32,032 bases of DNA, taken from Gammaproteobacteria bacterium. GTDB lineage: Bacteria; Pseudomonadota; Gammaproteobacteria; Eutrophobiales; Eutrophobiaceae. The notes below the pieces were generated by a model. That model saw only the letters and a list, made by a program, of their open reading frames with translations. It did no database searches and was not told the DNA's origin. The position numbers were made by a program, and so were the translations under genes. Location of the stretch: the NCBI GenBank assembly GCA_022826885.1, contig JAJDUB010000067.1, forward strand, positions 1-32,032, given 5' to 3'. Every line of letters begins with the position of its first letter. Within the stretch, counting starts at the first letter, position 1. Positions 7,857 to 14,682 of this stretch are shown piece by piece.

Positions 7857-8957
7857 TCAGGTCATCCTGAGCACCGGCTTGACGGCTGTGCCGGTATGGG
7901 AATCGGCAAAGGCCTGGTTGATATCCGCGAAGTCGTAGGTCCTGACCAGGCGTTCCACCGGGAATTGTCCCTGTTGCTGTAACTCGATCAGCCTCGGCAG
8001 GAAGGTGCCGGGGACCGATGATCCCTGGATGATGCCGCGCAGGCTGGCGGCCTTGATCATCACGTCCGAGGGAGAGAACGGGTATTTCTCGCCGAAGCGC
8101 GGCGCGGTGACCATGCCGCATACCCCTTCCATGCCCAGGCAGGCCACGGCGTCCTCCAGCGCCTGTTCGTTGGAGGACGTTTCAAGGGCAAAATGCATAC
8201 CGCCGGGTACGATCTCCAGGACCCTGCGGGGAACCTCACCCTCGCGGGCATCCAGGGCATGGGTGGCCCCCAGTTCCAGCGCCAGGTCGAGGCGCATCCG
8301 GTTAATGTCCACCGCGATGATGGGTGAGAGGTCAAGCACCCGGGCCATCATGACCGCGCTCAATCCCACCGCGCCGGCGCCGAACACCACCAGGTTGTTG
8401 CTGGCCGACGCCCTGAACGTGTTGATGATCGATCCTGCGCCGGTCTGGATCCCGCAGGGCAGTGCGGCGAGCAGTTCGGCAGGTATGTCGTTGTCGATGC
8501 GCACCACGTCGCGCTCAAGCGTCAGCGCGTGCCGGGCGAACGTGGACTGCTGAAAAAAAGCGCTGGATATGGGTGTCCCGTCAAGCGAAATCGGCATGGA
8601 GCCGTCGGCGCGCGTGCCGTCGAAACTCAGCGCTATCGCATCGTTACAGATATACGGACGGCCCTCGGCGCACTTGGGGCAGGCGCCGCACCAGGGATAG
8701 GAAACCACCACCCGGTCGCCGGGTTTCACCCGATGCACCGCGCTGCCGACCGCTTCGACAACGCCGGTCCCTTCGTGACCCAGGACCGCGGGCAGGGGCG
8801 TCATCGCTCCCTGGGCAATGAGGTCGGTGTGGCAGACGCCGCAGGCGTCGACCCGGATAAGGATCTCATCGCCGCGGGGTTCGTCCAGTTCCACGGTTTT
8901 CAGTGCGAATTGTCCGCCGGGTTCGTAGACGACGGCAGCAGTTGTGGTAATAGTCAT
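7857..8957 (-). CDS. Zinc-dependent alcohol dehydrogenase, aryl-alcohol dehydrogenase type
   Basis: The 366-residue protein is a medium-chain zinc dehydrogenase. Catalytic zinc ligands are Cys42 (GVCHTD), His61 with Glu62 (GHEG) and Cys168 (PCGIQTGAG). The structural zinc site has Cys90, 93, 96 and 104. The nucleotide motif is GAGAVG (193-198) with an acidic residue following (IAVDINRMRL), which favours NAD. Overall it resembles benzyl-alcohol dehydrogenases (XylB/AreB type), so it likely interconverts an aryl or alkyl alcohol and an aldehyde. The start overlaps the stop of the MFS gene by four bases (ATGA). With the divergent aldehyde dehydrogenase it could oxidise an alcohol side chain to a carboxylate. 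Confidence 0.88.
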   Translation of the reverse strand: MTITTTAAVVYEPGGQFALKTVELDEPRGDEILIRVDACGVCHTDLIAQGAMTPLPAVLGHEGTGVVEAVGSAVHRVKPGDRVVVSYPWCGACPKCAEGRPYICNDAIALSFDGTRADGSMPISLDGTPISSAFFQQSTFARHALTLERDVVRIDNDIPAELLAALPCGIQTGAGSIINTFRASASNNLVVFGAGAVGLSAVMMARVLDLSPIIAVDINRMRLDLALELGATHALDAREGEVPRRVLEIVPGGMHFALETSSNEQALEDAVACLGMEGVCGMVTAPRFGEKYPFSPSDVMIKAASLRGIIQGSSVPGTFLPRLIELQQQGQFPVERLVRTYDFADINQAFADSHTGTAVKPVLRMT

Positions 8958-10132
8958 AAGGCTGTCTCCAGACGCGCCCGCGCGGCGACCGGAGGGAGGA
9001 TTAGCGCCAGTGATAAGAAGAACAGGGTTACTCCCAGGAGCAATACGGCATGGAAGCCGTCCTCTCCGACCAGCATGGCCGCCGCGGCAGGGCCAACACT
9101 GACGCCCAGGAACTGCATGGCCGTAGCGTACACGACCATTTTGCCGGTCGGGTCAAAACTGGCCATGGCGGCCAGCAGGTAGGGGTGGGACAGGTTCCAG
9201 GCGTATTGGAACGCGCTTACGATAACCAGGTAGCCTAGGGCGCCGGGGGCGCCGAACAGGAAAAGCAGGGGCAGGGCGGTCCCCGTGATTCCCAGGGTGA
9301 GCATCAGGCCGCGGCCGTAACGCGCACCCAGCAGCGCGGCCGTAAATGCGCCTGCCATACCCAGGAACTGGGATGCGGACAGGCTGTTGGCAACCTCCTG
9401 TTCCGCGATTCCGGCATTGACGCCCATACGGAACAGGTAAGTCCATACGGCAAACGCGGCGACAAAATAAACAAACATCGCTGCCAGCGCCATCCCTTTC
9501 CGGTTCCAGTCAATATGCCTGGCATTTTCGTCGATTTCCCGGTGTTCCTCGCCGGATACCGGCATCATGTGCACGAAGGGGAGGCCGACCAGCGCAAACG
9601 CGGCAAAAAACAGCAACAGTCCCGGCATGCCGAAACTGCCGAATATCCAGGGCAGGAACGGGTAGACGATGGCGGAGTATACAAGGACGAAAAAGATACC
9701 CAGCCCGAAATTCCGGTCCGCCTTTGCGGTCAGGCCGAACACCGTGTAGGACAGGGACACGATGAAACCGCCGCCGATGCCGGTCATAAACCGGAGCGCG
9801 CAGAACAGGTACATGTCCGTGATGAAGATAGAGGCGATATTGCCGAAGATCAGCAACAGCAGCGATATGGCGAAGACATGGCGCCAGTTCACCCGCCCCA
9901 CCAGAAACATCATGGCGATGGTCGCGCAGGTCATGCCGATCATCTCCGCCGAGGCGATAAATCCTGCGTCTGCCTCGGTAAAACCGACGTACTCGACCAG
10001 ACCCTGCACGAAACCCGGCAGCAGCAGCACCGTCTGCGGGCCGATGGTGTGGATGATCAGCGCTGCGACGATCAGTTTCGTGCTGTTTATTTCTACCCGT
10101 GACGCCGGGTCTCCTGCCAGTAGTTTCAACAT
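8954..10132 (-). CDS. MFS transporter
   Basis: The 392-residue protein is almost wholly hydrophobic, with about 12 predicted membrane helices and a charged central loop (GEEHREIDENARHIDWNRKG). FMTGIGGGFIVSLSYTV is the family pattern in the N-terminal half. It sits in the inner membrane and would move a small solute by proton coupling. It lies between the aminotransferase and the alcohol dehydrogenase, with a 4-base overlap to the latter, so it probably imports the substrate of this cluster or exports an intermediate. The substrate cannot be read from the sequence. Confidence 0.85.
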   Translation of the reverse strand: MLKLLAGDPASRVEINSTKLIVAALIIHTIGPQTVLLLPGFVQGLVEYVGFTEADAGFIASAEMIGMTCATIAMMFLVGRVNWRHVFAISLLLLIFGNIASIFITDMYLFCALRFMTGIGGGFIVSLSYTVFGLTAKADRNFGLGIFFVLVYSAIVYPFLPWIFGSFGMPGLLLFFAAFALVGLPFVHMMPVSGEEHREIDENARHIDWNRKGMALAAMFVYFVAAFAVWTYLFRMGVNAGIAEQEVANSLSASQFLGMAGAFTAALLGARYGRGLMLTLGITGTALPLLFLFGAPGALGYLVIVSAFQYAWNLSHPYLLAAMASFDPTGKMVVYATAMQFLGVSVGPAAAAMLVGEDGFHAVLLLGVTLFFLSLALILPPVAARARLETAL

Positions 10133-10153
10133 GTCAAATCAACGAATCAATGT

Positions 10154-10218
10154 GGGGTCAGGGCAAGAAATACATGGGGTCAGAGTAAAAATTCTGACGA
10201 ATTTCTTACTCTGACCCC
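10154..10218. repeat. Palindromic repeat, family A, with degenerate extra half copy
   Basis: The arms GGGGTCAGAGTAAAAATTC (10176-10194) and GAATTTCTTACTCTGACCCC (10199-10218) pair with one bulge. A decayed half copy, GGGGTCAGGGCAAGAAAT, precedes them at 10154-10171. It fills the gap between the aminotransferase and the MFS gene and may separate the two transcriptionally. Confidence 0.88.
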
Positions 10219-10230
10219 GGCTAGTCATGA

Positions 10231-11646
10231 TTACCCTTTCCAGAGACCTTCCCGGACCAGATCGCCTGCTGTTTCCTCGATACTTGCGCGCAGTGTCCCG
10301 GCAATGAAATCGATCTGTTCTGTGGTAAGTATCAGCGGCGGCGAGATCAGCACCATTTCACCGATGCCCCGGGCCACCAGTCCGCGCCGCCTGGCCGCAT
10401 CGGTCACGCGCGTGGCAATCTGCACCTCGGGAGGGAACAGCGCTTTCGTTTCCCTGCCACTGACGAATTCCAGGGCGAACATGAAGCTTCTGCCGCGCGC
10501 ATCGCCCACCAGGGGCAGGTCGCCCAGCCCGAACATTTTCTCTTCAAAATACGGCCCTGTCCGACGCACGTGTTCCAGCAGATTTTCGCGTTCCATGATC
10601 TCCAGGTTTTTCAGGGCCGCGGCGCAGCACACGGGATGCCCGGTATACGTGAAACCGTGCGCGAAACTCGAATCACTGCCGGCTGAACTGATAACGTCGA
10701 AGATCTCTGCGGAGATCAGGGCCGCGCCCAGCGGCTGGTAGCCGGAGGTGATGCCTTTGGCGCAACAGATGATGTCCGGCACGACGTCATAAACATCTTC
10801 GGACGCGAACCAGTGTCCCAGGCGGCCGAACGCGGTAATGACCTCGTCGTGCACGTACAATACGCCGTATTTCCTGCACAAGTCCCGCGCCTTCCTGTGA
10901 AAACCGGGCGCGGCTTCATGCACGCCGCCCACGCCCATGATCGGTTCGCAGATGAAACAGGCGACCCGCTCAGGGCCGACCTCCAGGATCTTCTCTTCCA
11001 GTTCCCTGACCTGCATGTCACGGAATTCATCCAGCGAGACCCCTGCAGGACGCCGGTAGTTGCTGGGTGAGGAGATCAGGTGGGTGATGTCGTCCACGTA
11101 ATGGAACCGGTTGTGCCGGGTATTGGCCTTGCCGCTGACCGACGCCATCATGTAGGAAGTGCCGTGGTAGCTGTCGGTCCTGGCGATGATGTGCTTCTTT
11201 TCCGGTTTGCCCTGCAGGATGAAGTAATGGTGGATCATCCGTATGGCGCTGTCGTTGGCGTCGGTGCCGCCGCTGGTGAAGAACACGTGGTTCAGGTCGC
11301 CCGGCGTCATGCCGGCCAGTTTTGCCGCCAGTTCGACCGCCGGCGCCGACGTGCAGTCGCCGAAATGGTTCACCTGGGGCAGCAGGCGCGCCTGTTCGGC
11401 AATGACTTCGGCCAGTTCCGCGTTGCCGTAGCCTATGTTCACCGACCACAGCCCGCCGTTGGAGTCCAGGTAACGGTTGCCGTCCGCATCGAAGACATAA
11501 GCGCCTTCGCCCTTGACGAATACGCTGCAGCCCTTTTCCCTGAAACTGGGCCAGACGCTTTGCGGGTGGATCAGGTGGTCCTGGTCCTTTTGCCACAGGT
11601 CCCGGGAATTGAAACCGTCGAATTCGGAATAGTCAGGTTGGTACAT
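10231..11646 (-). CDS. Class III PLP-dependent aminotransferase (omega-aminotransferase family)
   Basis: The 471-residue protein has the class III fold signatures. SGGTDAND (125-132) is the PLP phosphate cup, SYHG (159-162) follows it, HDEVITAFGRLG (266-277) carries the PLP-ring Asp267, and CCAKGITSGYQPLGA (294-308) carries the Schiff-base Lys297. Members move an amino group from a terminal amine or omega-amino acid to a keto acid, giving an aldehyde or keto acid. A divergent aldehyde dehydrogenase would then oxidise the aldehyde. The start codon is followed upstream by a candidate GntR operator at 11680-11690. It is the first gene of the nine-gene minus-strand run. The substrate is unknown; a diamine, an aminoalkyl side chain or beta-alanine-type compound are options. 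Confidence 0.9.
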   Translation of the reverse strand: MYQPDYSEFDGFNSRDLWQKDQDHLIHPQSVWPSFREKGCSVFVKGEGAYVFDADGNRYLDSNGGLWSVNIGYGNAELAEVIAEQARLLPQVNHFGDCTSAPAVELAAKLAGMTPGDLNHVFFTSGGTDANDSAIRMIHHYFILQGKPEKKHIIARTDSYHGTSYMMASVSGKANTRHNRFHYVDDITHLISSPSNYRRPAGVSLDEFRDMQVRELEEKILEVGPERVACFICEPIMGVGGVHEAAPGFHRKARDLCRKYGVLYVHDEVITAFGRLGHWFASEDVYDVVPDIICCAKGITSGYQPLGAALISAEIFDVISSAGSDSSFAHGFTYTGHPVCCAAALKNLEIMERENLLEHVRRTGPYFEEKMFGLGDLPLVGDARGRSFMFALEFVSGRETKALFPPEVQIATRVTDAARRRGLVARGIGEMVLISPPLILTTEQIDFIAGTLRASIEETAGDLVREGLWKG

Positions 11647-11679
11647 TGGCAGCGCCCTACGCTCATTATTTCTTTCATT

Positions 11680-11690
11680 TTGTACAACAA
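11680..11690 (-). promoter_or_regulatory. Candidate GntR/FCD operator upstream of the aminotransferase
   Basis: Read on the minus strand this is TTGTTGTACAA, followed by AA. It fits the FadR-subfamily GntR consensus TNGTNNNACNA exactly (TTGT-TGT-ACAA). It lies 34 bases upstream of the aminotransferase start. The same 13 bases occur upstream of the arylsulfotransferase and of E1 alpha. Confidence 0.6.
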
Positions 11691-11831
11691 AATTATAAAA
11701 TAGTCAATCCGCAAGTCATCTTTAAAATTTAATAAAATAGATTAAGTAAATTTTATAATAATTTGTTTAATATAAAAATTAATGAAATATATAAGTTTTT
11801 TGATTGTTTGAGGAGACCGTCAGGCACAATA
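11691..11831. promoter_or_regulatory. Very AT-rich divergent promoter region
   Basis: The stretch, mainly 11691-11810, consists of A/T runs with many TATAAT-like and TTTAATA-like sequences, in sharp contrast to the GC-rich genes beside it. It lies between divergent start codons at 11646 and 11872. It probably holds both promoters and possibly sites for nucleoid proteins. No single promoter can be chosen by eye. Confidence 0.45.
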
Positions 11832-11842
11832 TTAATGTACAA
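11832..11842 (+). promoter_or_regulatory. Candidate GntR/FCD operator upstream of the aldehyde dehydrogenase (weaker)
   Basis: TTAATGTACAA matches TTGTTGTACAA at 9 of 11 positions. The right half-site ACAA is intact and the left is degraded. It lies 29 bases upstream of the aldehyde dehydrogenase start, in the same orientation relative to its gene as the other copies. TACAAT within it could also serve as a -10 box. Confidence 0.4.
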
Positions 11843-11871
11843 TCAGGCGACAGACACAGGAGACCGGTTCG

Positions 11872-13395
11872 ATGTCTCATGAAAATACAGCAGGTGAGAA
11901 GATCAGCCGTTTTCTCGCAACTCCCAGGCCCATGCTGATCAACGGCGAATGGGTTGCAGCCGCCGGCGGTGAGACCATTCCGGTATTGAACCCTGCCACC
12001 GGCGAACGGATTGCTGCATCTTATGCGGGCGGCAGGGCTGATGTCGACAGCGCCGTGGCGGCCGCGCGCAATGCCTTCGAACGCCAGGAATGGAGAAGGA
12101 TGATGCCGACCGAACGCACCAGGCTGATGTGGAAGCTGGCCGACCTGATCGATGAGAACGCAGAAGAGCTGGCGCAGATGGAAGTGCTGAACCAGGGCAA
12201 GCCCATAGAATTGGCGCGCCACCTGGATGCCGCGGGCGCTGCCGAATCGCTGCGCTATTACGCCGGCTGGTGCACCAGGATCGAGGGCATAACCACTTCG
12301 GACCTGTCCTTCCCCGACCTGCGCGGCGGGAGTGCCAGGGGACCCGCCTACCATGCCTACAGCCTGAAGGAGCCGATAGGGGTAGTGGGCGCCATCGTGC
12401 CCTGGAATGTGCCGCTGGTGATGGCCATTGCAAAAATGGGCCCGGCGCTGGCCGCCGGGTGCACCATGGTGTTGAAGCCGGCGGAGGAAACGCCGCTCAC
12501 CACCCTGCGGCTCGGTGAACTGATCCTGGAGGCGGGTTTCCCGCCCGGCGTGGTCAACATCGTCACCGGTTACGGGCACGTGGTCGGGGCCGCCATGGCG
12601 GAGCACCCCGGCATCGACAAGATCGCCTTTACCGGCTCGACCGAAACCGGCAGGAAGATCGTCCGGGCGGCCACTGGCAACCTGAAGAAGGTATCGATGG
12701 AACTGGGAGGGAAGTCCCCCGTGGTGATCTTCGACGATGCAGACATAGACAGCGCCATTGCCGGCGCCGCGGAGATGATCCTGCTCAACTGCGGGCAGAT
12801 GTGTTTTGCCGGCTCCCGGTTGCTGGTGCATGAAAAAGTCTATGATAAAGTGGTCGACGGTGTCGCGGATATCGCCCGCAATACGAAGATCGGTCCGGGC
12901 ATCGACCCGGAGACGGAACTGGGCCCGCTGGTGTCCGCCAGGCAACGGGAGCGGGTGTGCGAGTACATCGAGTCCGGCCGGGAAGAGGGAGCGGAAATTC
13001 TGCTGGGCGGCAAGCCGTACGGCGAGAAGGGTTATTTCATGGAACCCACTATCCTGACCGGGACGGAACCGCACATGCGGGTGGCGCGGGAGGAGATATT
13101 CGGTCCGGTGCTGGTGACCACCCCGTTCAGGCAGGCTGCCGACATAACAGACGTGGCCCGGGTCGCCAACGATACGGACTACGGCCTGGTCGCGACCATC
13201 TGGACCAGGGACCTCAGCCGCGCCCACAGCCTGGCCGCCGAGATCCGGGCCGGGATGGTGTGGATCAATACCCCGCTGGCCTTTGACGAGACCCTGCCGT
13301 TCGGCGGTTTCAAACAATCCGGCTGGGGGCGGGAGGGTAGCCGCATGTCCGTGGATGAATATATGGAGTCAAAGTCGGTTATCGTCGCCTTGTGA
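11872..13395 (+). CDS. NAD(P)-dependent aldehyde dehydrogenase
   Basis: The 507-residue protein is a complete ALDH superfamily member. Catalytic residues are Asn179 (PWN), Lys202 (LKPAEETPL), Glu277 (MELGGKSP) and the nucleophile Cys311 (CGQMCFAGSR); FTGSTETG (253-260) contacts the cofactor. It oxidises an aldehyde to its carboxylic acid. An AGGAGA ribosome site ends 9 bases before the ATG. It diverges from the aminotransferase, whose product would be an aldehyde, and is followed after 9 bases by the GntR regulator, so the two are likely co-transcribed. A candidate operator lies upstream at 11832-11842. Confidence 0.92.
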   Translation: MSHENTAGEKISRFLATPRPMLINGEWVAAAGGETIPVLNPATGERIAASYAGGRADVDSAVAAARNAFERQEWRRMMPTERTRLMWKLADLIDENAEELAQMEVLNQGKPIELARHLDAAGAAESLRYYAGWCTRIEGITTSDLSFPDLRGGSARGPAYHAYSLKEPIGVVGAIVPWNVPLVMAIAKMGPALAAGCTMVLKPAEETPLTTLRLGELILEAGFPPGVVNIVTGYGHVVGAAMAEHPGIDKIAFTGSTETGRKIVRAATGNLKKVSMELGGKSPVVIFDDADIDSAIAGAAEMILLNCGQMCFAGSRLLVHEKVYDKVVDGVADIARNTKIGPGIDPETELGPLVSARQRERVCEYIESGREEGAEILLGGKPYGEKGYFMEPTILTGTEPHMRVAREEIFGPVLVTTPFRQAADITDVARVANDTDYGLVATIWTRDLSRAHSLAAEIRAGMVWINTPLAFDETLPFGGFKQSGWGREGSRMSVDEYMESKSVIVAL

Positions 13396-13404
13396 GGGCA
13401 GGTT

Positions 13405-14049
13405 ATGACAACAGCAAAAGAACGGGCATATACCAGGATCAGGAACACCATCCTGTCGGGAAGCTTCGCACCCGGCTTCCAGTTGAAGGAGGAGGAACTC
13501 TCGGAGTTTTGCGGCGTGAGCCGCACGCCGGTGCGCCAGGCCATTCAACGCCTTGCCGCCGAGGGCCTGGTCACCATCAGGGAGAACCGCCGCTCCTACG
13601 TGACGGACCTGACGGAAGACGAGTTCGAACAGGCCTTCGACGTGGCGTCCATGCTGGAGAGCTACAGCGCCGGCCTAGCCGCGGAACGCCTCACAGAAGA
13701 CGACCTGCAGAAACTGCGGGACCTGGAAGACCGCATGGAGAAACTGGCCGAGGGAGACGTAAGGGATTATCGCAGGTTCCTGGAACTCAACATGGAATTC
13801 CATAACCTGATCCATGAAGCCTCCGGCAACCGCAACCTGTTCGAGATGATCCAGCGGGTCCCGGATATCGCCAACACCATACTGCTCAAAACGGGGAACA
13901 TGAAGAGCATGAAGGACGCCCAGTCCGATCACCGCAACATCATCGCCGCACTAAAACTGCGCGACTCGAAACTGGCCGAACTGCAGATGAAAGTGCACAT
14001 CGAATCCATCCGCCGCTCCATGCGCCGGCTGGTTTTTTCGCAAGGGTAA
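13405..14049 (+). CDS. GntR-family transcriptional regulator, FCD (FadR-like) subgroup
   Basis: The 214-residue protein has an N-terminal winged helix-turn-helix (about 8-65, with GVSRTPVRQAIQRLAAEGLV at 37-56 as the recognition region) and an all-helical FCD ligand domain. Likely metal or ligand residues are Asn129, His133 (NMEFH), His176 (DHRNI) and His198. FCD regulators usually repress catabolic operons and release DNA on binding an organic acid. The gene follows the aldehyde dehydrogenase by 9 bases and is the only regulator in the window. Six sites resembling the subgroup consensus TNGTNNNACNA flank three divergent gene pairs here, so it is the natural candidate to bind them, including upstream of its own operon. 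The effector is unknown. Confidence 0.92.
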   Translation: MTTAKERAYTRIRNTILSGSFAPGFQLKEEELSEFCGVSRTPVRQAIQRLAAEGLVTIRENRRSYVTDLTEDEFEQAFDVASMLESYSAGLAAERLTEDDLQKLRDLEDRMEKLAEGDVRDYRRFLELNMEFHNLIHEASGNRNLFEMIQRVPDIANTILLKTGNMKSMKDAQSDHRNIIAALKLRDSKLAELQMKVHIESIRRSMRRLVFSQG

Positions 14050-14052
14050 AAA

Positions 14053-14385
14053 ATGGCTCAGTGCCCCGAGTTCGTCAGCTACCTGATGGAATTGCTGGCG
14101 CCGTTCGGAGATGTCCGCGCCAAGCGGATGTTCGGCGCTTACGGTATCTTCAGGGGAGACCTGATGTTCGGCATAGTAGCCGGCGAAACGCTGTACCTGA
14201 AAGGGGATGACGTAAACAGGACAGATTTTGAAGCACGCGGTCTGGAACGGTTTGTCTATTATAAAAAAGGCAAACCCATGTATTTATCCTATTACCAGGC
14301 TCCGGAAGAGGCCCTGGACAATTCCGGAGATATGCTTGCCTGGGCAGAAAAATCCTTTGCTGCCGCGATTCGTTCGCAGAGATAA
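14053..14385 (+). CDS. TfoX N-terminal-domain protein
   Basis: The 110-residue protein matches the TfoX/Sxy N-terminal domain, with the typical core KRMFGAYGIFRGDLMFGIVAGETLYLK (about 24-50) and later PMYLSYYQAPEEALDN. Full TfoX proteins regulate competence and have a second C-terminal domain; the short, single-domain form is common and of unknown function. Its ATG lies three bases after the GntR stop, so it is probably on the same transcript, although a functional link to catabolism is not evident. Confidence 0.85.
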   Translation: MAQCPEFVSYLMELLAPFGDVRAKRMFGAYGIFRGDLMFGIVAGETLYLKGDDVNRTDFEARGLERFVYYKKGKPMYLSYYQAPEEALDNSGDMLAWAEKSFAAAIRSQR

Positions 14386-14404
14386 AGATAACCGGGTACG
14401 TGCG

Positions 14405-14433
14405 TTGACAAACGAAACAAGCAAAATTACACT
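14405..14433 (+). promoter_or_regulatory. Sigma70-type promoter for the small membrane protein
   Basis: TTGACA (14405-14410) and TACACT (14428-14433) are separated by exactly 17 bases, a near-consensus housekeeping promoter. It lies just after the TfoX-domain gene and about 60 bases upstream of the ATG at 14493, giving the small gene its own promoter. Confidence 0.6.
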
Positions 14434-14492
14434 GACGACGATGGAGTGAAGGGAGTGTATTGATTTTAATATTTTGTTACAGGGGTAAAGCT

Positions 14493-14663
14493 ATGGATTA
14501 CGATATTATTGTTACTGTTATTGCCTGGGTCACATTGGCCGCTTTTTTTTGGTCAATTCATAAAGATATAGCCGGATTGAGCGAGCGCATCGCCCGTCTG
14601 GAAGGCTCGGTCGATGTGTTGAAGGATTTGTTTCGTACATCGCTTACCGGCAAATCGCAGTAA
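14493..14663 (+). CDS. Small membrane protein with a C-terminal coiled-coil-like segment
   Basis: The predicted 56-residue protein starts MDYDIIVTVIAWVTL, has one membrane helix (about 5-22) and then a short amphipathic, coiled-coil-like stretch (DIAGLSERIARLEGSVDVLKDLF). The ATG at 14493 is preceded by AGGGG at a 7-base distance. A TTG start at 14460, with its own AAGGGAG, would add 11 residues. A good promoter lies upstream. I recognise no family; the layout resembles small single-span proteins that associate through their cytoplasmic helix. Function unknown. Confidence 0.6.
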   Translation: MDYDIIVTVIAWVTLAAFFWSIHKDIAGLSERIARLEGSVDVLKDLFRTSLTGKSQ

Positions 14664-14682
14664 AGTTTCAGATTACATACTG

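Noticed and set aside
11641..11646. GTACAT at the aminotransferase start as a further operator
   Set aside because: It is part of the start codon context and lacks the TTGT half-site.
11779..13317. A long open frame (512 codons) antisense to the aldehyde dehydrogenase
   Set aside because: It is the mirror of a GC-rich, fully conserved gene, its composition is rich in His, Arg and Gly, and it shows no family motif.
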